Assembly (NCBI RefSeq): GCF_000153485.2
Contig: NC_018721.1
Span: 2,728,001-2,792,000, forward strand
Direction: 5' to 3'
Length of the DNA stretch: 64,000 nt
Source: Psychroflexus torquis ATCC 700755
Lineage (GTDB): Bacteria; Bacteroidota; Bacteroidia; Flavobacteriales; Flavobacteriaceae
The notes beneath the pieces are model-generated. The model had not been told where the DNA came from. It was given only the letters and a program-made list of their open reading frames with translations, and ran no database searches. A program made the position numbers and the translations under genes. Of this stretch, positions 50,308-58,220 are shown piece by piece. Within the stretch, counting starts at the first letter, position 1. Each line of letters starts with the position of its first letter.

Positions 50308-51443
50308 ATACCAATTTAGTTATTAAATGCCGTATTAAAAGCCGTATTAAAAGCCTTTAGAAAATGATGGTTTCCTGTTATAGATTTAATGGTTTCAGGT
50401 TTCATTTCGCAGACCATTTCGCTTAGCCATTCTTTTAAACTTTTCATCGATTCGAATCTTTGATTCTTAAATCGATTTTTAATGTATTGCCATACTTGTT
50501 CGCATGGGTTTAGTTCAGGATTGTATGGGGGTATTCTTAACAAGACTATATTTTGTGGCACCTCTATATTTTTTGTAGAATGAAACCCTGCATTATCAAT
50601 CACTACAATTTTATATTCCTTTGGATTATGTGTTGAAAATTCCCGCAGATAGGCTTGAAATATGTTAGTACTTACACCATTTATTTCCCAAACAAAAGAG
50701 TCTCCGTTTATTGGAGAGTAACTACCATATAGATAGGTCGTTTTATAAATCTGTTGATAGGTCACTATTGGCTTTACACCGCTAGCAGTTATGTATTTTC
50801 CAAGATGATTCATCATTCCAAATCGAGCTTCATCTTGAAAGTATAAATTAACAGAGTCGTAACTATCTTTATTAAGACTAATTCTAATGTTATCTAGCGT
50901 ATTAGGGAGTTTTTAAAAAAGCTTTTTCAGCCTCTACATCTTTTTTGTAGTGAGATTTCCTAGGAGTCTTGGGTTTTGTTTTAAAATGTTGAATCAAATA
51001 CTCACGGATCCGTTGGTACTTAACAACTACGCCATACTCTTGTTCTACCCAATTTTGAGCATCCCAGTATCCCAAAAAAGGATTATTTGGGTCATGTACT
51101 CTTTGGGATAAACCCTTATGTATTTGTGGTGTAATAATTTTAGACGTTTTATTTTTAGGCTTATCAGTTAACATCATCTCAACCCCACCAGCATTGTAGT
51201 TCACAATCCACCTTTCTAGGGTTCTGATATGAATCCCTAAAAAATCAGCTAATTCTTGTCGGGTTTCAAATTTGCCAGACTTAATGGCTAGCAAACTCTT
51301 TAAACGTTTTTCTGCTTTTAAGGTTTTCTGTTTTAACAAGAGTTTGTTTAGCTCCGAATCTGATTCCTTGATCTCTAAAATTGCTTTTCTTCCCATTCAT
51401 AAATATACTAAAAATATACGGCAATACAAAACATATTTGGTAT
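50308..51443 (-). mobile_element. IS630-family insertion sequence, about 1.14 kb
   Basis: Ends start ATACCAATTTAGTTATT (50308) and, inverted, ATACCAAATATGTTTTG (51443). Over 28 positions up to GCCGTAT the two ends agree at about 21. An extra ATACCAAATT lies just outside the left end at 50298. The right end touches the first of two miniature elements. The transposase is in two frames. Confidence 0.8.
50316..51396 (-). pseudogene. IS630-family transposase, frameshifted
   Basis: First part (51396-50902, MGRKAILEIKESDSELNKLL): two helix-turn-helix domains (ETRQELADFLGIHIRTLERW). It ends at TAA 50902-50904. The second part continues in another frame from about 50903: LPNTLDNIRISLNKD, YFQDEARFG (first Asp), VIDNAGFHS (second Asp) and NPELNPCEQVW (Glu), ending at 50316. 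The shift falls in a run TTTTTTAAAAA, and removing one A would restore the frame. It is either an indel or a programmed shift; the shift needed is +1, whereas programmed shifting in IS elements is more often -1, so decay is more likely. Confidence 0.75.
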
Positions 51444-51600
51444 TAGACCTATAATGACGCAATAAATCGTTTCTTTTTCGCCTGCTTTTTATCAAAAATA
51501 ATTACCGTAGCTAAGGCTATGCTAGTTATTTTTGATTTCAATCAATCAATTAAAAAATAATTCAATTTATTCATACGGCATTATAAATATAATTTGGTAT
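51441..51600. repeat. Miniature inverted-repeat element, copy 3 (internal deletion)
   Basis: 160 bp; starts TATTAGACCTATAATGACGC and ends CATTATAAATATAATTTGGTAT. It lacks the CCTGTGCTGAGCTACGTC block of the other copies. It abuts the IS630 end. Confidence 0.88.
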
Positions 51601-51777
51601 TAGACCTATAATGACGCAATAAATCGTTTCTTTTCCGCCTGCTTTTCATCAAAAATAATTACCGTAGCTTAGGCTATGCTAGTTATTTTTGATTTCAATC
51701 AGTCAAAAAACCTGTGCTGAGCTATGTCGTAGTATAATTCAATTTATTCATACGGCATTATAAATATAATTTGGTAT
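51598..51777. repeat. Miniature inverted-repeat element, copy 4
   Basis: About 180 bp in direct tandem with copy 3, sharing the TAT junction. Full block order is present, including GAGCTATGTCGTAGTATA. Its right end borders the 5' part of the YceI-like pseudogene. Confidence 0.88.
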
Positions 51778-52123
51778 TAGTCGTTATATCAATAGTAATA
51801 TATCCACCCTGAAGTTCTCCTGTATTTACTTTCAACCTGCTTTCAGATAAATAAACTTGACCGTTGTATTGTTCAGCTGGTTTTGAACCTGTCCAATTAA
51901 TTTTAGATTGCTCTAAATTGACATTATATGTTGAAGCTAAATCAGAAGTTACTATGGTTTCCTTGACAACAGAAGTTTCAGTTTTTATCGCTTTTACAAA
52001 TTGTCACTACAGCGATTAATAATGCAAAAAGAGAATTAATTACTTTTCTATTTTTAGATTTAAAAATTAATATCTAAAAATAGTCCAGAGTAGAACACTG
52101 TCATTATGGCATTAGAACACAAT

Positions 52124-52139
52124 TGGCAATACATTTGCC
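52124..52139 (+). promoter_or_regulatory. Candidate sigma-54 promoter (-24/-12) of grpE-dnaJ
   Basis: TGGCAATACATTTGCC: TGGCA and TTGC with exactly the 6-base interval of the consensus TGGCACGNNNNTTGC, leaving a start site about 14 bases before grpE. The same bases contain TACATTTG (52130-52137), a possible sigma-A type -7 box, and the 6-bp inverted repeat TGGCAA/TTGCCA. The two readings cannot be separated by eye. Confidence 0.55.
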
Positions 52140-52163
52140 ATAACATACGTAAATTTATAATCG

Positions 52164-52748
52164 ATGAGTGAAAATAAATCAAACAAAGACGATATAGAAT
52201 CAACACAAAATGATGTTGATGTCAATTCAGAAGTGGAAACTTCAGAAGTCCATGAACAACAAAGTGATGAAGTAGGGGATACTCCCGAAGTTGAGCTGTC
52301 AACAGAAGAGAGACTTCAGCAAGAGTTAGATGCTAAAGATGATAAGTACTTAAGACTTTTTGCTGAGTTTGAAAACTATAAGCGCCGAACTTCAAAGGAA
52401 AGAATGGAGTTGTTCAAAACAGCTAGTCAAGATGTGATGCAAGCTATGCTTCCCGTTCTTGATGATTTTGATCGTGCCTTACTCCAAATCAAAAAATCTG
52501 AAGATGAATCTCTTGTAGAAGGTATTGAGCTCATTAATACTAAACTAAGAGAAACTCTTATTCACAGGGGGCTTGAGGTGATGTCAATAAAAGAAGGTGA
52601 TGCTTTTGATTCTGAATTACATGAAGCTATTACTCAAGTGCCTTCCCCAAGTGAAGACATGAAAGGTAAAATTATTGACGTAGTTGAAAAAGGATATACA
52701 TTGGGTGATAAAATTATTAGATACCCTAAAGTAGTGACTGGAAAATAA
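52164..52748 (+). CDS. grpE: Nucleotide exchange factor GrpE
   Basis: 194 residues. Acidic, disordered N-terminus (about 55 residues), then the long coiled-coil helix (KYLRLFAEFENYKRRTSKERMELF) and the beta domain with DSELHEAITQVPSP and KGYTLGDKIIRYPKVVTGK. It releases ADP from DnaK. dnaJ follows after 6 bp; dnaK is not in the window. Confidence 0.97.
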   Translation: MSENKSNKDDIESTQNDVDVNSEVETSEVHEQQSDEVGDTPEVELSTEERLQQELDAKDDKYLRLFAEFENYKRRTSKERMELFKTASQDVMQAMLPVLDDFDRALLQIKKSEDESLVEGIELINTKLRETLIHRGLEVMSIKEGDAFDSELHEAITQVPSPSEDMKGKIIDVVEKGYTLGDKIIRYPKVVTGK

Positions 52749-52754
52749 AATTTT

Positions 52755-53879
52755 ATGAAAGAAGATTATTACGACATACTAGGATTATCTAAAGGAGCTT
52801 CACAAATTGAAATTAAAAAAGCCTACCGAAAGATGGCTATTAAGTTTCATCCAGATAAAAATCCAGACAATAGCGAAGCTGAAGCCAAATTTAAAAAAGC
52901 GGCAGAGGCCTACGAAGTTTTAGGAAACGAAGAAAAAAGACAGAAGTACGACCAATTTGGTCATGGTGCTTTTGACGGTTCCCAAGGCTTTGGTGGAGGT
53001 GGAATGAACATGGATGACATCTTCAGTCAATTTGGAGACATTTTCGGCGGAGGATTTGGAGGTAGATCTCAAGAATTCTCTGGATTTGGAGGCGGTTTTG
53101 GCGGTAGACAACGTGCTAAAGGTGGAAACCTGAGGATACGCGTTAGTCTTACACTAGAAGAGGTCGCTAAGGGGGTAGATAAAAAGATGAAAGTCTCTAG
53201 AAAGAAAAAGCCAGAAGATACTACATTTAGGACCTGCTCAACATGCGGGGGTTCTGGTCAAGTCACCAGAGTGACAAATACCATTCTAGGAAGAATGCAA
53301 ACGGCATCCGTATGTACAGCTTGTGCAGGTTCGGGCCAAATTATTGATAAAAAGGGTCAAGGCACAGATGCTCATGGTCTAAAAATGGTCGAAGAAGCGG
53401 TATCCATTAAAATTCCACCAGGAGTTGAAGATGGTATGCAACTGAAAGTTTCCAACAAAGGAAATGAACCTGTTGGAGATGGTATTCCTGGAGACCTTAT
53501 TGTTCTTATAGAGGTTAAGGAGCACGAAAGTCTTCAACGTGATGGAGAAAACTTGCATTACGATCTCTACATCAGTTATCCTGAAGCTGCACTTGGGGCT
53601 AGCAAAGAAATTCAAACTGTAAATAGTAAAGTTAGGATTAAAGTAGAGCCAGGTGCGCAGAGTGGTAAAATCCTAAGATTAAGAAACAAAGGTCTGCCTA
53701 ATTTAAACGGGTATAGCGTTGGTGATTTACTTGTGCATATTAATGTATGGACGCCACAAACCTTATCTAAAGAACAAAAAGAATATTTTGAAGAAAATTT
53801 AGGGGACTCAAACTTTGAACCTAATCCTGACCGAATGGATAAATCTTTCTTTGAAAAGGTAAAAGATATGTTCTCATAA
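52755..53879 (+). CDS. dnaJ: Chaperone DnaJ with a two-motif zinc finger
   Basis: 374 residues. J domain with KFHPDKNPDN, a Gly/Phe-rich linker (GFGGGGMNMDD, FGGGFGGRQRAKGG), then a zinc-finger region with only two CxxCxGxG motifs (CSTCGGSG and CTACAGSG; other bacteria have four), and the C-terminal substrate-binding domain (IPPGVEDGMQLKVSNKGNEP). The shortened zinc finger is seen in other flavobacterial DnaJ as far as I recall. It works with DnaK and GrpE in folding and stress recovery. Confidence 0.95.
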   Translation: MKEDYYDILGLSKGASQIEIKKAYRKMAIKFHPDKNPDNSEAEAKFKKAAEAYEVLGNEEKRQKYDQFGHGAFDGSQGFGGGGMNMDDIFSQFGDIFGGGFGGRSQEFSGFGGGFGGRQRAKGGNLRIRVSLTLEEVAKGVDKKMKVSRKKKPEDTTFRTCSTCGGSGQVTRVTNTILGRMQTASVCTACAGSGQIIDKKGQGTDAHGLKMVEEAVSIKIPPGVEDGMQLKVSNKGNEPVGDGIPGDLIVLIEVKEHESLQRDGENLHYDLYISYPEAALGASKEIQTVNSKVRIKVEPGAQSGKILRLRNKGLPNLNGYSVGDLLVHINVWTPQTLSKEQKEYFEENLGDSNFEPNPDRMDKSFFEKVKDMFS

Positions 53880-53907
53880 GTTGGTTAACATTTAATTATA
53901 TATATTT

Positions 53908-53942
53908 GAACATCGTTATTTTTTAGCGATGTTTTTTTTTCA
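53908..53942 (+). terminator. Terminator after dnaJ
   Basis: AACATCG(TTATTTTTTAG)CGATGTT with a T run to about 53940. Confidence 0.8.
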
Positions 53943-53955
53943 TAGCAATTTTTTT

Positions 53956-53990
53956 CCCACTCTACATCGTAGAGTGGGTTTTGTTTTTTT
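53956..53990 (+). terminator. Second hairpin with T run after dnaJ
   Basis: CCCACTCTAC-ATC-GTAGAGTGGG, a 10-bp perfect stem, followed by TTTTGTTTTTTT. A tandem terminator arrangement. Confidence 0.85.
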
Positions 53991-54085
53991 AGAAGAACGA
54001 AGTTTAAAATACATAAAAAATGAAGATGCTTTTTTCTAAACCATAAGATATGGTCTATATTTAATTTTTATAAATACGAAAAGCG

Positions 54086-55258
54086 ATGTCCAAAATTTTA
54101 ATTATTGAAGATGAAGATGCGATAAGGCGTGTTCTCAAAAAAATATTACTTGAAGAAGAGCAAAACTACATTGTTGAAGAAGCTGAGGATGGTTTGTTAG
54201 GTATTGAGCTCATTAAAAAGAACAATTATGATCTTATCCTTTGTGATATAAAAATGCCAAAAATGGATGGTTTGGAAGTCTTGTCAGCTTGTCAGAAACT
54301 AAATCCAGATCTTCCTGTAGTCATGATTTCTGGACATGGGGATATTGAGACTGCTGTAGAAACCATGCGTATGGGGGCTTTCGATTATATCTCTAAACCT
54401 CCAGATCTTAACCGCTTATTGAATACTGTAAGAATAGCCTTAGATCATACTCAATTGGCACAAGAAAACAAGCAGCTGAAAAAAAAGGTGTCTAAGAAAT
54501 TCGAAATGATAGGTAATTCTGAGGAGTTGGAACAGATAAAATCTATGATTAATAAAGTGGCCCCTACAGAAGCAAGAGTTTTGATTACTGGTGAAAATGG
54601 TACAGGGAAAGAGCTTGTCGCTCATTGGCTTCACGAAAAAAGCGAACGAAATAAAGGACCATTTATAGAGGTGAATTGCGCAGCTATACCCTCAGAATTA
54701 ATTGAAAGTGAACTTTTTGGTCACGTTAAAGGAGCTTTTACTTCTGCCAATAAAGATAGGGCTGGAAAATTTGAAGCTGCTAATGGAGGGACTATTTTTC
54801 TTGATGAAATAGGGGATATGAGTTTGTCTGCTCAAGCAAAAGTTTTAAGGGCTTTACAGGAAAATAGAGTGCAACGTGTAGGAAGCGATAAAGACATTAA
54901 AGTAGATGTGAGAGTTATTGCAGCAACCAATAAAAACCTAAAAGATGAAATTGCTGAAAAGAGATTCAGAGAAGACCTTTACCATAGGCTCGCTGTAATT
55001 CTTATTCATGTTCCTTCTCTAAATGAAAGACGAAGAGATATTCCAGAATTGATACGGCATTTTACAGAAAAAATAGCCGGAGAGCAAGGAACCAAGCCCA
55101 AAACCTTTGACGATAAAGCTATTTCAATTTTAGAACAACTGGACTGGACTGGTAATATTCGAGAGCTTAGGAATGTTGTCGAGCGCCTTATTATATTAGG
55201 CGATCAGCAAATTTCAGATAAAGATGTGAAGCAATTTGTGCAACTCAAGTCGACCTAA
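54086..55258 (+). CDS. Sigma-54-type response regulator without DNA-binding domain
   Basis: 390 residues. Receiver domain (1-120) with LCDIKMPKMDGLEVL phospho-acceptor Asp and SGHGDIETAVETM, then an AAA+ domain (140-380): Walker A GENGTGKE, ELFGHVKGAFTSANKDRAG (loop 1, family GAFTGA, here GAFTSA), Walker B FLDEIGD, and RVIAATNKN. The protein ends at VKQFVQLKST with no Fis-type helix-turn-helix, so it would act on RNA polymerase-sigma-54 from solution. Its histidine kinase is not in the window. It follows dnaJ by 207 bp and terminators separate them. Confidence 0.9.
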   Translation: MSKILIIEDEDAIRRVLKKILLEEEQNYIVEEAEDGLLGIELIKKNNYDLILCDIKMPKMDGLEVLSACQKLNPDLPVVMISGHGDIETAVETMRMGAFDYISKPPDLNRLLNTVRIALDHTQLAQENKQLKKKVSKKFEMIGNSEELEQIKSMINKVAPTEARVLITGENGTGKELVAHWLHEKSERNKGPFIEVNCAAIPSELIESELFGHVKGAFTSANKDRAGKFEAANGGTIFLDEIGDMSLSAQAKVLRALQENRVQRVGSDKDIKVDVRVIAATNKNLKDEIAEKRFREDLYHRLAVILIHVPSLNERRRDIPELIRHFTEKIAGEQGTKPKTFDDKAISILEQLDWTGNIRELRNVVERLIILGDQQISDKDVKQFVQLKST

Positions 55259-55857
55259 TTGTCAAGCGTAGGAGGGACGTATTTTAAAAAATACATGATA
55301 TCGCCACTCGGGTGTTCCCATTCTTTCACCATCTCAAACCCATACCTTCTGTAAGCAATACTCACCTTTCTAACTCGAGTTTCCGCATAAATAGGCAATT
55401 GAAGTGATTTAGAAATACGATACATTTCGTCTTTCATCTTGTAGGGGGTTTTGTCGCTGCTGTTGCCTCTAGCATCAGGTAAAATTCCCCAAAACCAACA
55501 GTATAGAAATTCCCCTTCAGTGGGGCGTTGCTGCCTTACAAATTTTTGGGATTTCAAGGCTTTAAGTCCTTTTCTTAATCCTGTGACGTTGACGGCAAGT
55601 TTTAAGTCGCTCAACAATTCCGCCCAAAAACCGTCGCTTTTCCCATCCATTTTGAAGAAAATAGCGATGCCTCTTCCATTATCAGAAACCAAAAGGGCCT
55701 CTTTATTTATGGCTTTCTCAACCATGTGCTTAGCTAAATATCTAAACCTTTCTTTCTTCTTGGAATCGTCTTTGACGATCTCTAGAGAAGTTGGTATTTC
55801 TTCTAGAAGTGTAGCTACATGGCCAATGATTTCATCTTTATCAAAATCTTGCTTCAA
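55255..55857 (-). CDS. GNAT-like N-acetyltransferase domain protein
   Basis: 200 residues. The middle and end (FLYCWFWGILPDARGN, MKDEMYRISKSLQLPIYAET, YRRYGFEMVKEW) resemble the acetyl-CoA binding part of a GNAT fold, but the Q/RxxGxG/A loop is weak (PDARGNSSDKT), so the assignment is tentative. No signal peptide or membrane segment. It converges on the response regulator and overlaps its stop codon by 4 bp. Confidence 0.6.
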   Translation of the reverse strand: MKQDFDKDEIIGHVATLLEEIPTSLEIVKDDSKKKERFRYLAKHMVEKAINKEALLVSDNGRGIAIFFKMDGKSDGFWAELLSDLKLAVNVTGLRKGLKALKSQKFVRQQRPTEGEFLYCWFWGILPDARGNSSDKTPYKMKDEMYRISKSLQLPIYAETRVRKVSIAYRRYGFEMVKEWEHPSGDIMYFLKYVPPTLDN

Positions 55858-56026
55858 ATCTGCTTGTTTTCAAGTTTAAAATTCAAATATAATTTAAAAA
55901 TATTATCCATTACCAGAATTGGAAGAGCAAGTTTATGTCTGTAGGTCTAAGTTGTAAATGATTCTATTTTTTTTTAGATTTAAAGATTTTACAACACACG
56001 ATCTGCCTTTTTTAAATCCCAAAGCG

Positions 56027-56034
56027 TACTTTTG
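56027..56034 (+). promoter_or_regulatory. Bacteroidota -7 box TACTTTTG
   Basis: TACTTTTG fits TAnnTTTG and stands 20 bases before the TTG start of the MATE gene at 56055. Confidence 0.5.
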
Positions 56035-56054
56035 CACATCAAAAAAAAACAGCC

Positions 56055-57419
56055 TTGAATTTATCAACTTACACCAAAGAATTTCCTAAAAACTTCAGTC
56101 TTGCTTTTCCCATAATGATGGGACAGCTGGGCCATGTTTTAGTAGGTTTTGTAGATAATTTGATGATAGGTAATTTAGGAGCAGCTCCATTGGCTGCTGT
56201 TTCTTTGGGTAATACTCTTATTTTTTTAGCCCTTTTTCTGGGTATAGGTTTCAGCTTTGCAATCACTCCCTTTATCGCAGAAGCGGATGGAGAAGCAGAC
56301 ATTCAAAAAGGGCGTGTGTTTTTTCAACATGGCCTAGTAATGTGTACTGTTAATGGAATTATATTATTCCTCCTCCTTTTATTAGCCAAACCTATTTTAT
56401 ATCACCTCGATCAACCTAAAGATGTTGTGGACTTAGCATTACCCTATTTAGACATTGTAGCATTTTCTTTGATTCCGCTGATGATTTTTCAGGGATTCAA
56501 GCAATTCGCAGATGGTCTTTCCATGACCAAATATGCTATGTACGCTATACTTTCAGCAAATGTGGTCAATGTTATTTTTAATTATTTATTGATTTATGGG
56601 GTTTGGTTTTTTCCAAGATTGGAATTAGAGGGGGCTGCAATTGGGACTCTTATCTCTCGAATTTTTATGCTTGTTCTTCTGTATTTAATTTTAAGTAAGC
56701 GGCCTAAGCTCAAGCCGTATTTTGTGTTGATGAAAAAGTCTTTGGATAAGAAAATATTTAAACGTTTGATCAATCTCGGTTTCCCTACGGCCTTACAGAT
56801 GCTGTTTGAGGGGGGGATTTTTACAGCCACCGTCTTATTAGCAGGAACTTTAGGAACCAATTCTCAGGCTGCCAATCAAATTGCCCTAAACTTGGCCTCT
56901 ATGACCTTTATGATAGCGGTTGGTTTGGGAGTCACTGCTACTATTCGCGTTTCCAATCAAAAGGGAAAAAAACAGTTTAAAACTTTAAGGGATGTAGCGT
57001 ATTCTGTATTCTTACAAGTATTTATTATAGAAGGTTTTTTTGCGCTTGGGTTTATCCTGCTTAAAGGATTTTTACCTACTCTTTATATAGATGATGCAGA
57101 AGTCCTCATGCTAGCTTCGCAACTACTTGTTATTGCAGCACTTTTTCAATTGAGTGATGGTTTGCAAGTTGTTATTTTAGGAGCTCTACGTGGTCTTCAG
57201 GATGTTAAGATTCCGACGTTGATTTGTTTTGTTGCTTATTGGCTAATTGGATTTCCTGTGTCTTACTTTGCTGGTAAAGCTGAAGCTCTAGGAAATATAG
57301 GTATTTGGCTCGGTTTACTCACTGGCTTAACAGCATCAGCTATTATGTTATATATTCGATTTAATATGCTCTCCAAAAAACAAATTCTTACTTTTGAAAA
57401 AACAAAATCTACTGCATAA
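56055..57419 (+). CDS. MATE-family multidrug or toxin exporter
   Basis: 454 residues, about 12 hydrophobic helices in two halves. PIMMGQLGHVLVGFVDNLMI and GAAPLAAVSLGNTL in the first half, and FPTALQMLFEGGIF with QIALNLASMTFMIAVGLG in the second, are typical of the NorM/MATE fold, a cation-driven antiporter of toxic organic cations. Start is TTG at 56055. The next gene's ATG overlaps its stop (TAATG), so they are translationally coupled. Confidence 0.93.
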   Translation: MNLSTYTKEFPKNFSLAFPIMMGQLGHVLVGFVDNLMIGNLGAAPLAAVSLGNTLIFLALFLGIGFSFAITPFIAEADGEADIQKGRVFFQHGLVMCTVNGIILFLLLLLAKPILYHLDQPKDVVDLALPYLDIVAFSLIPLMIFQGFKQFADGLSMTKYAMYAILSANVVNVIFNYLLIYGVWFFPRLELEGAAIGTLISRIFMLVLLYLILSKRPKLKPYFVLMKKSLDKKIFKRLINLGFPTALQMLFEGGIFTATVLLAGTLGTNSQAANQIALNLASMTFMIAVGLGVTATIRVSNQKGKKQFKTLRDVAYSVFLQVFIIEGFFALGFILLKGFLPTLYIDDAEVLMLASQLLVIAALFQLSDGLQVVILGALRGLQDVKIPTLICFVAYWLIGFPVSYFAGKAEALGNIGIWLGLLTGLTASAIMLYIRFNMLSKKQILTFEKTKSTA

Positions 57420-57643
57420 TGAAATTACCCCGGTTTATATTAGGTGATAATACAGATGTTCCAGATTCTATATTTATTATTCATACAGAATTCCCAAGAT
57501 TTATCATCGATCTAAAAACGGATGATATTGAGTGGTTTGAAAATTTTGATGTTGAAAATGAAGAAGAATTTCTTGAGGAAACCAATAATCTAGTAAAAGA
57601 AGCTAGTGAATTTTACGATAGAGAAGTAGATCGTTATCAATAA
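57419..57643 (+). CDS. Small acidic protein of unknown function
   Basis: 74 residues. FIIHTEFPRFIIDLKTDDIE and an acidic helix (EEEFLEETNNLVKEASEFYD) are the only features; no signal peptide, no membrane helix and no motif I recognise. It is nested between and overlaps the MATE gene and the PAP2 gene by single bases, so it is probably translated from their mRNA. Confidence 0.7.
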   Translation: MKLPRFILGDNTDVPDSIFIIHTEFPRFIIDLKTDDIEWFENFDVENEEEFLEETNNLVKEASEFYDREVDRYQ

Positions 57644-58206
57644 TGTTGGAAACTTTAAAACAGATAGATCGCGAACTTTTTCTTTATCTCAATAATCTTG
57701 GAATTAAAGAATGGGATTGGTTTTGGGTGCTACTTACCGAAAAGGAAACCTCCATTCCGCTTTATGCTATTCTTTTATTTTTGATTTTCAAAAAAATACG
57801 ATTGCGAGGTTTATTGATTACAGTAGTTGTTGTAGCGTTAATGATCACCTTTACAGATCAGATGGCCAACTTTTTTAAAGACAGTTTTCAAAGATTACGA
57901 CCTTGTAACGAACCCTTTATTGAATACGGTAGGTTTTTGGCTAAGCGTTGTGGTAAATATGGCTACTTCTCTGGGCATGCCATCAGTTCTTTTGCGGTTG
58001 CAACTCTAGTGTCCAATGTTTTGAAACCTTACTATAAATATGTGTTTTACTGGCTCTTTTTCTGGGCTTTTATGGTGACTTATAGCCGTATTTACGTTGG
58101 AGTTCATTATCCAGCAGATATTTTTACGGGAGCAGTTTTTGGAATAGCCATCGGATTTTTGTTTTATAAATTATGTAAGTACCTGCGATTCAGGTTCGAT
58201 AAATAA
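57643..58206 (+). CDS. PAP2-family membrane phosphatase
   Basis: 187 residues with five or six hydrophobic segments. The three phosphatase signatures are KDSFQRLRPC (KxxxxxxRP), SGHAISSFA (PSGH-like) and SRIYVGVHYPADI (SRxxxxxHxxxD). It removes phosphate from lipid phosphates such as undecaprenyl pyrophosphate or phosphatidic acid; which one is not visible. It overlaps the preceding small gene by one base. Confidence 0.92.
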   Translation: MLETLKQIDRELFLYLNNLGIKEWDWFWVLLTEKETSIPLYAILLFLIFKKIRLRGLLITVVVVALMITFTDQMANFFKDSFQRLRPCNEPFIEYGRFLAKRCGKYGYFSGHAISSFAVATLVSNVLKPYYKYVFYWLFFWAFMVTYSRIYVGVHYPADIFTGAVFGIAIGFLFYKLCKYLRFRFDK

Positions 58207-58220
58207 TTCAAAAGCAAGAC

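Larger units (their letters stand above)
48510..52060 (-). pseudogene. YceI-like secreted protein, broken by three insertions
   Basis: Minus-strand fragments from both sides of the insertion cluster fit one YceI gene. 5' part (52060 to 51778): a degenerate lipoprotein-like leader NRKVINSLFALLIAVVTICK, a frameshift, then YNVNLEQSKINWTGSKPAEQ, YNGQVYLSESRLKVNTGELQ, GGYITIDI. Middle (50297 to 50249, then 48859): SVLYLKSQEKKDIENHLKGY. 3' part: HFYNVNKYPEANFEINSVEN, a stop, then IIFTVQVSMNEGDDSL, and finally VKIALNLKAYKAE at 48510, after a TGA where Trp is expected. Breaks: IS630-family element plus two miniature elements, then an IS4-family element. Point stops show long decay. Confidence 0.85.

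Noticed and set aside
54086..55258. Premature stop in the response regulator by sequencing error
   Set aside because: The frame ends cleanly at TAA with the convergent gene immediately overlapping; no helix-turn-helix can be found in other frames of the next 100 bp.
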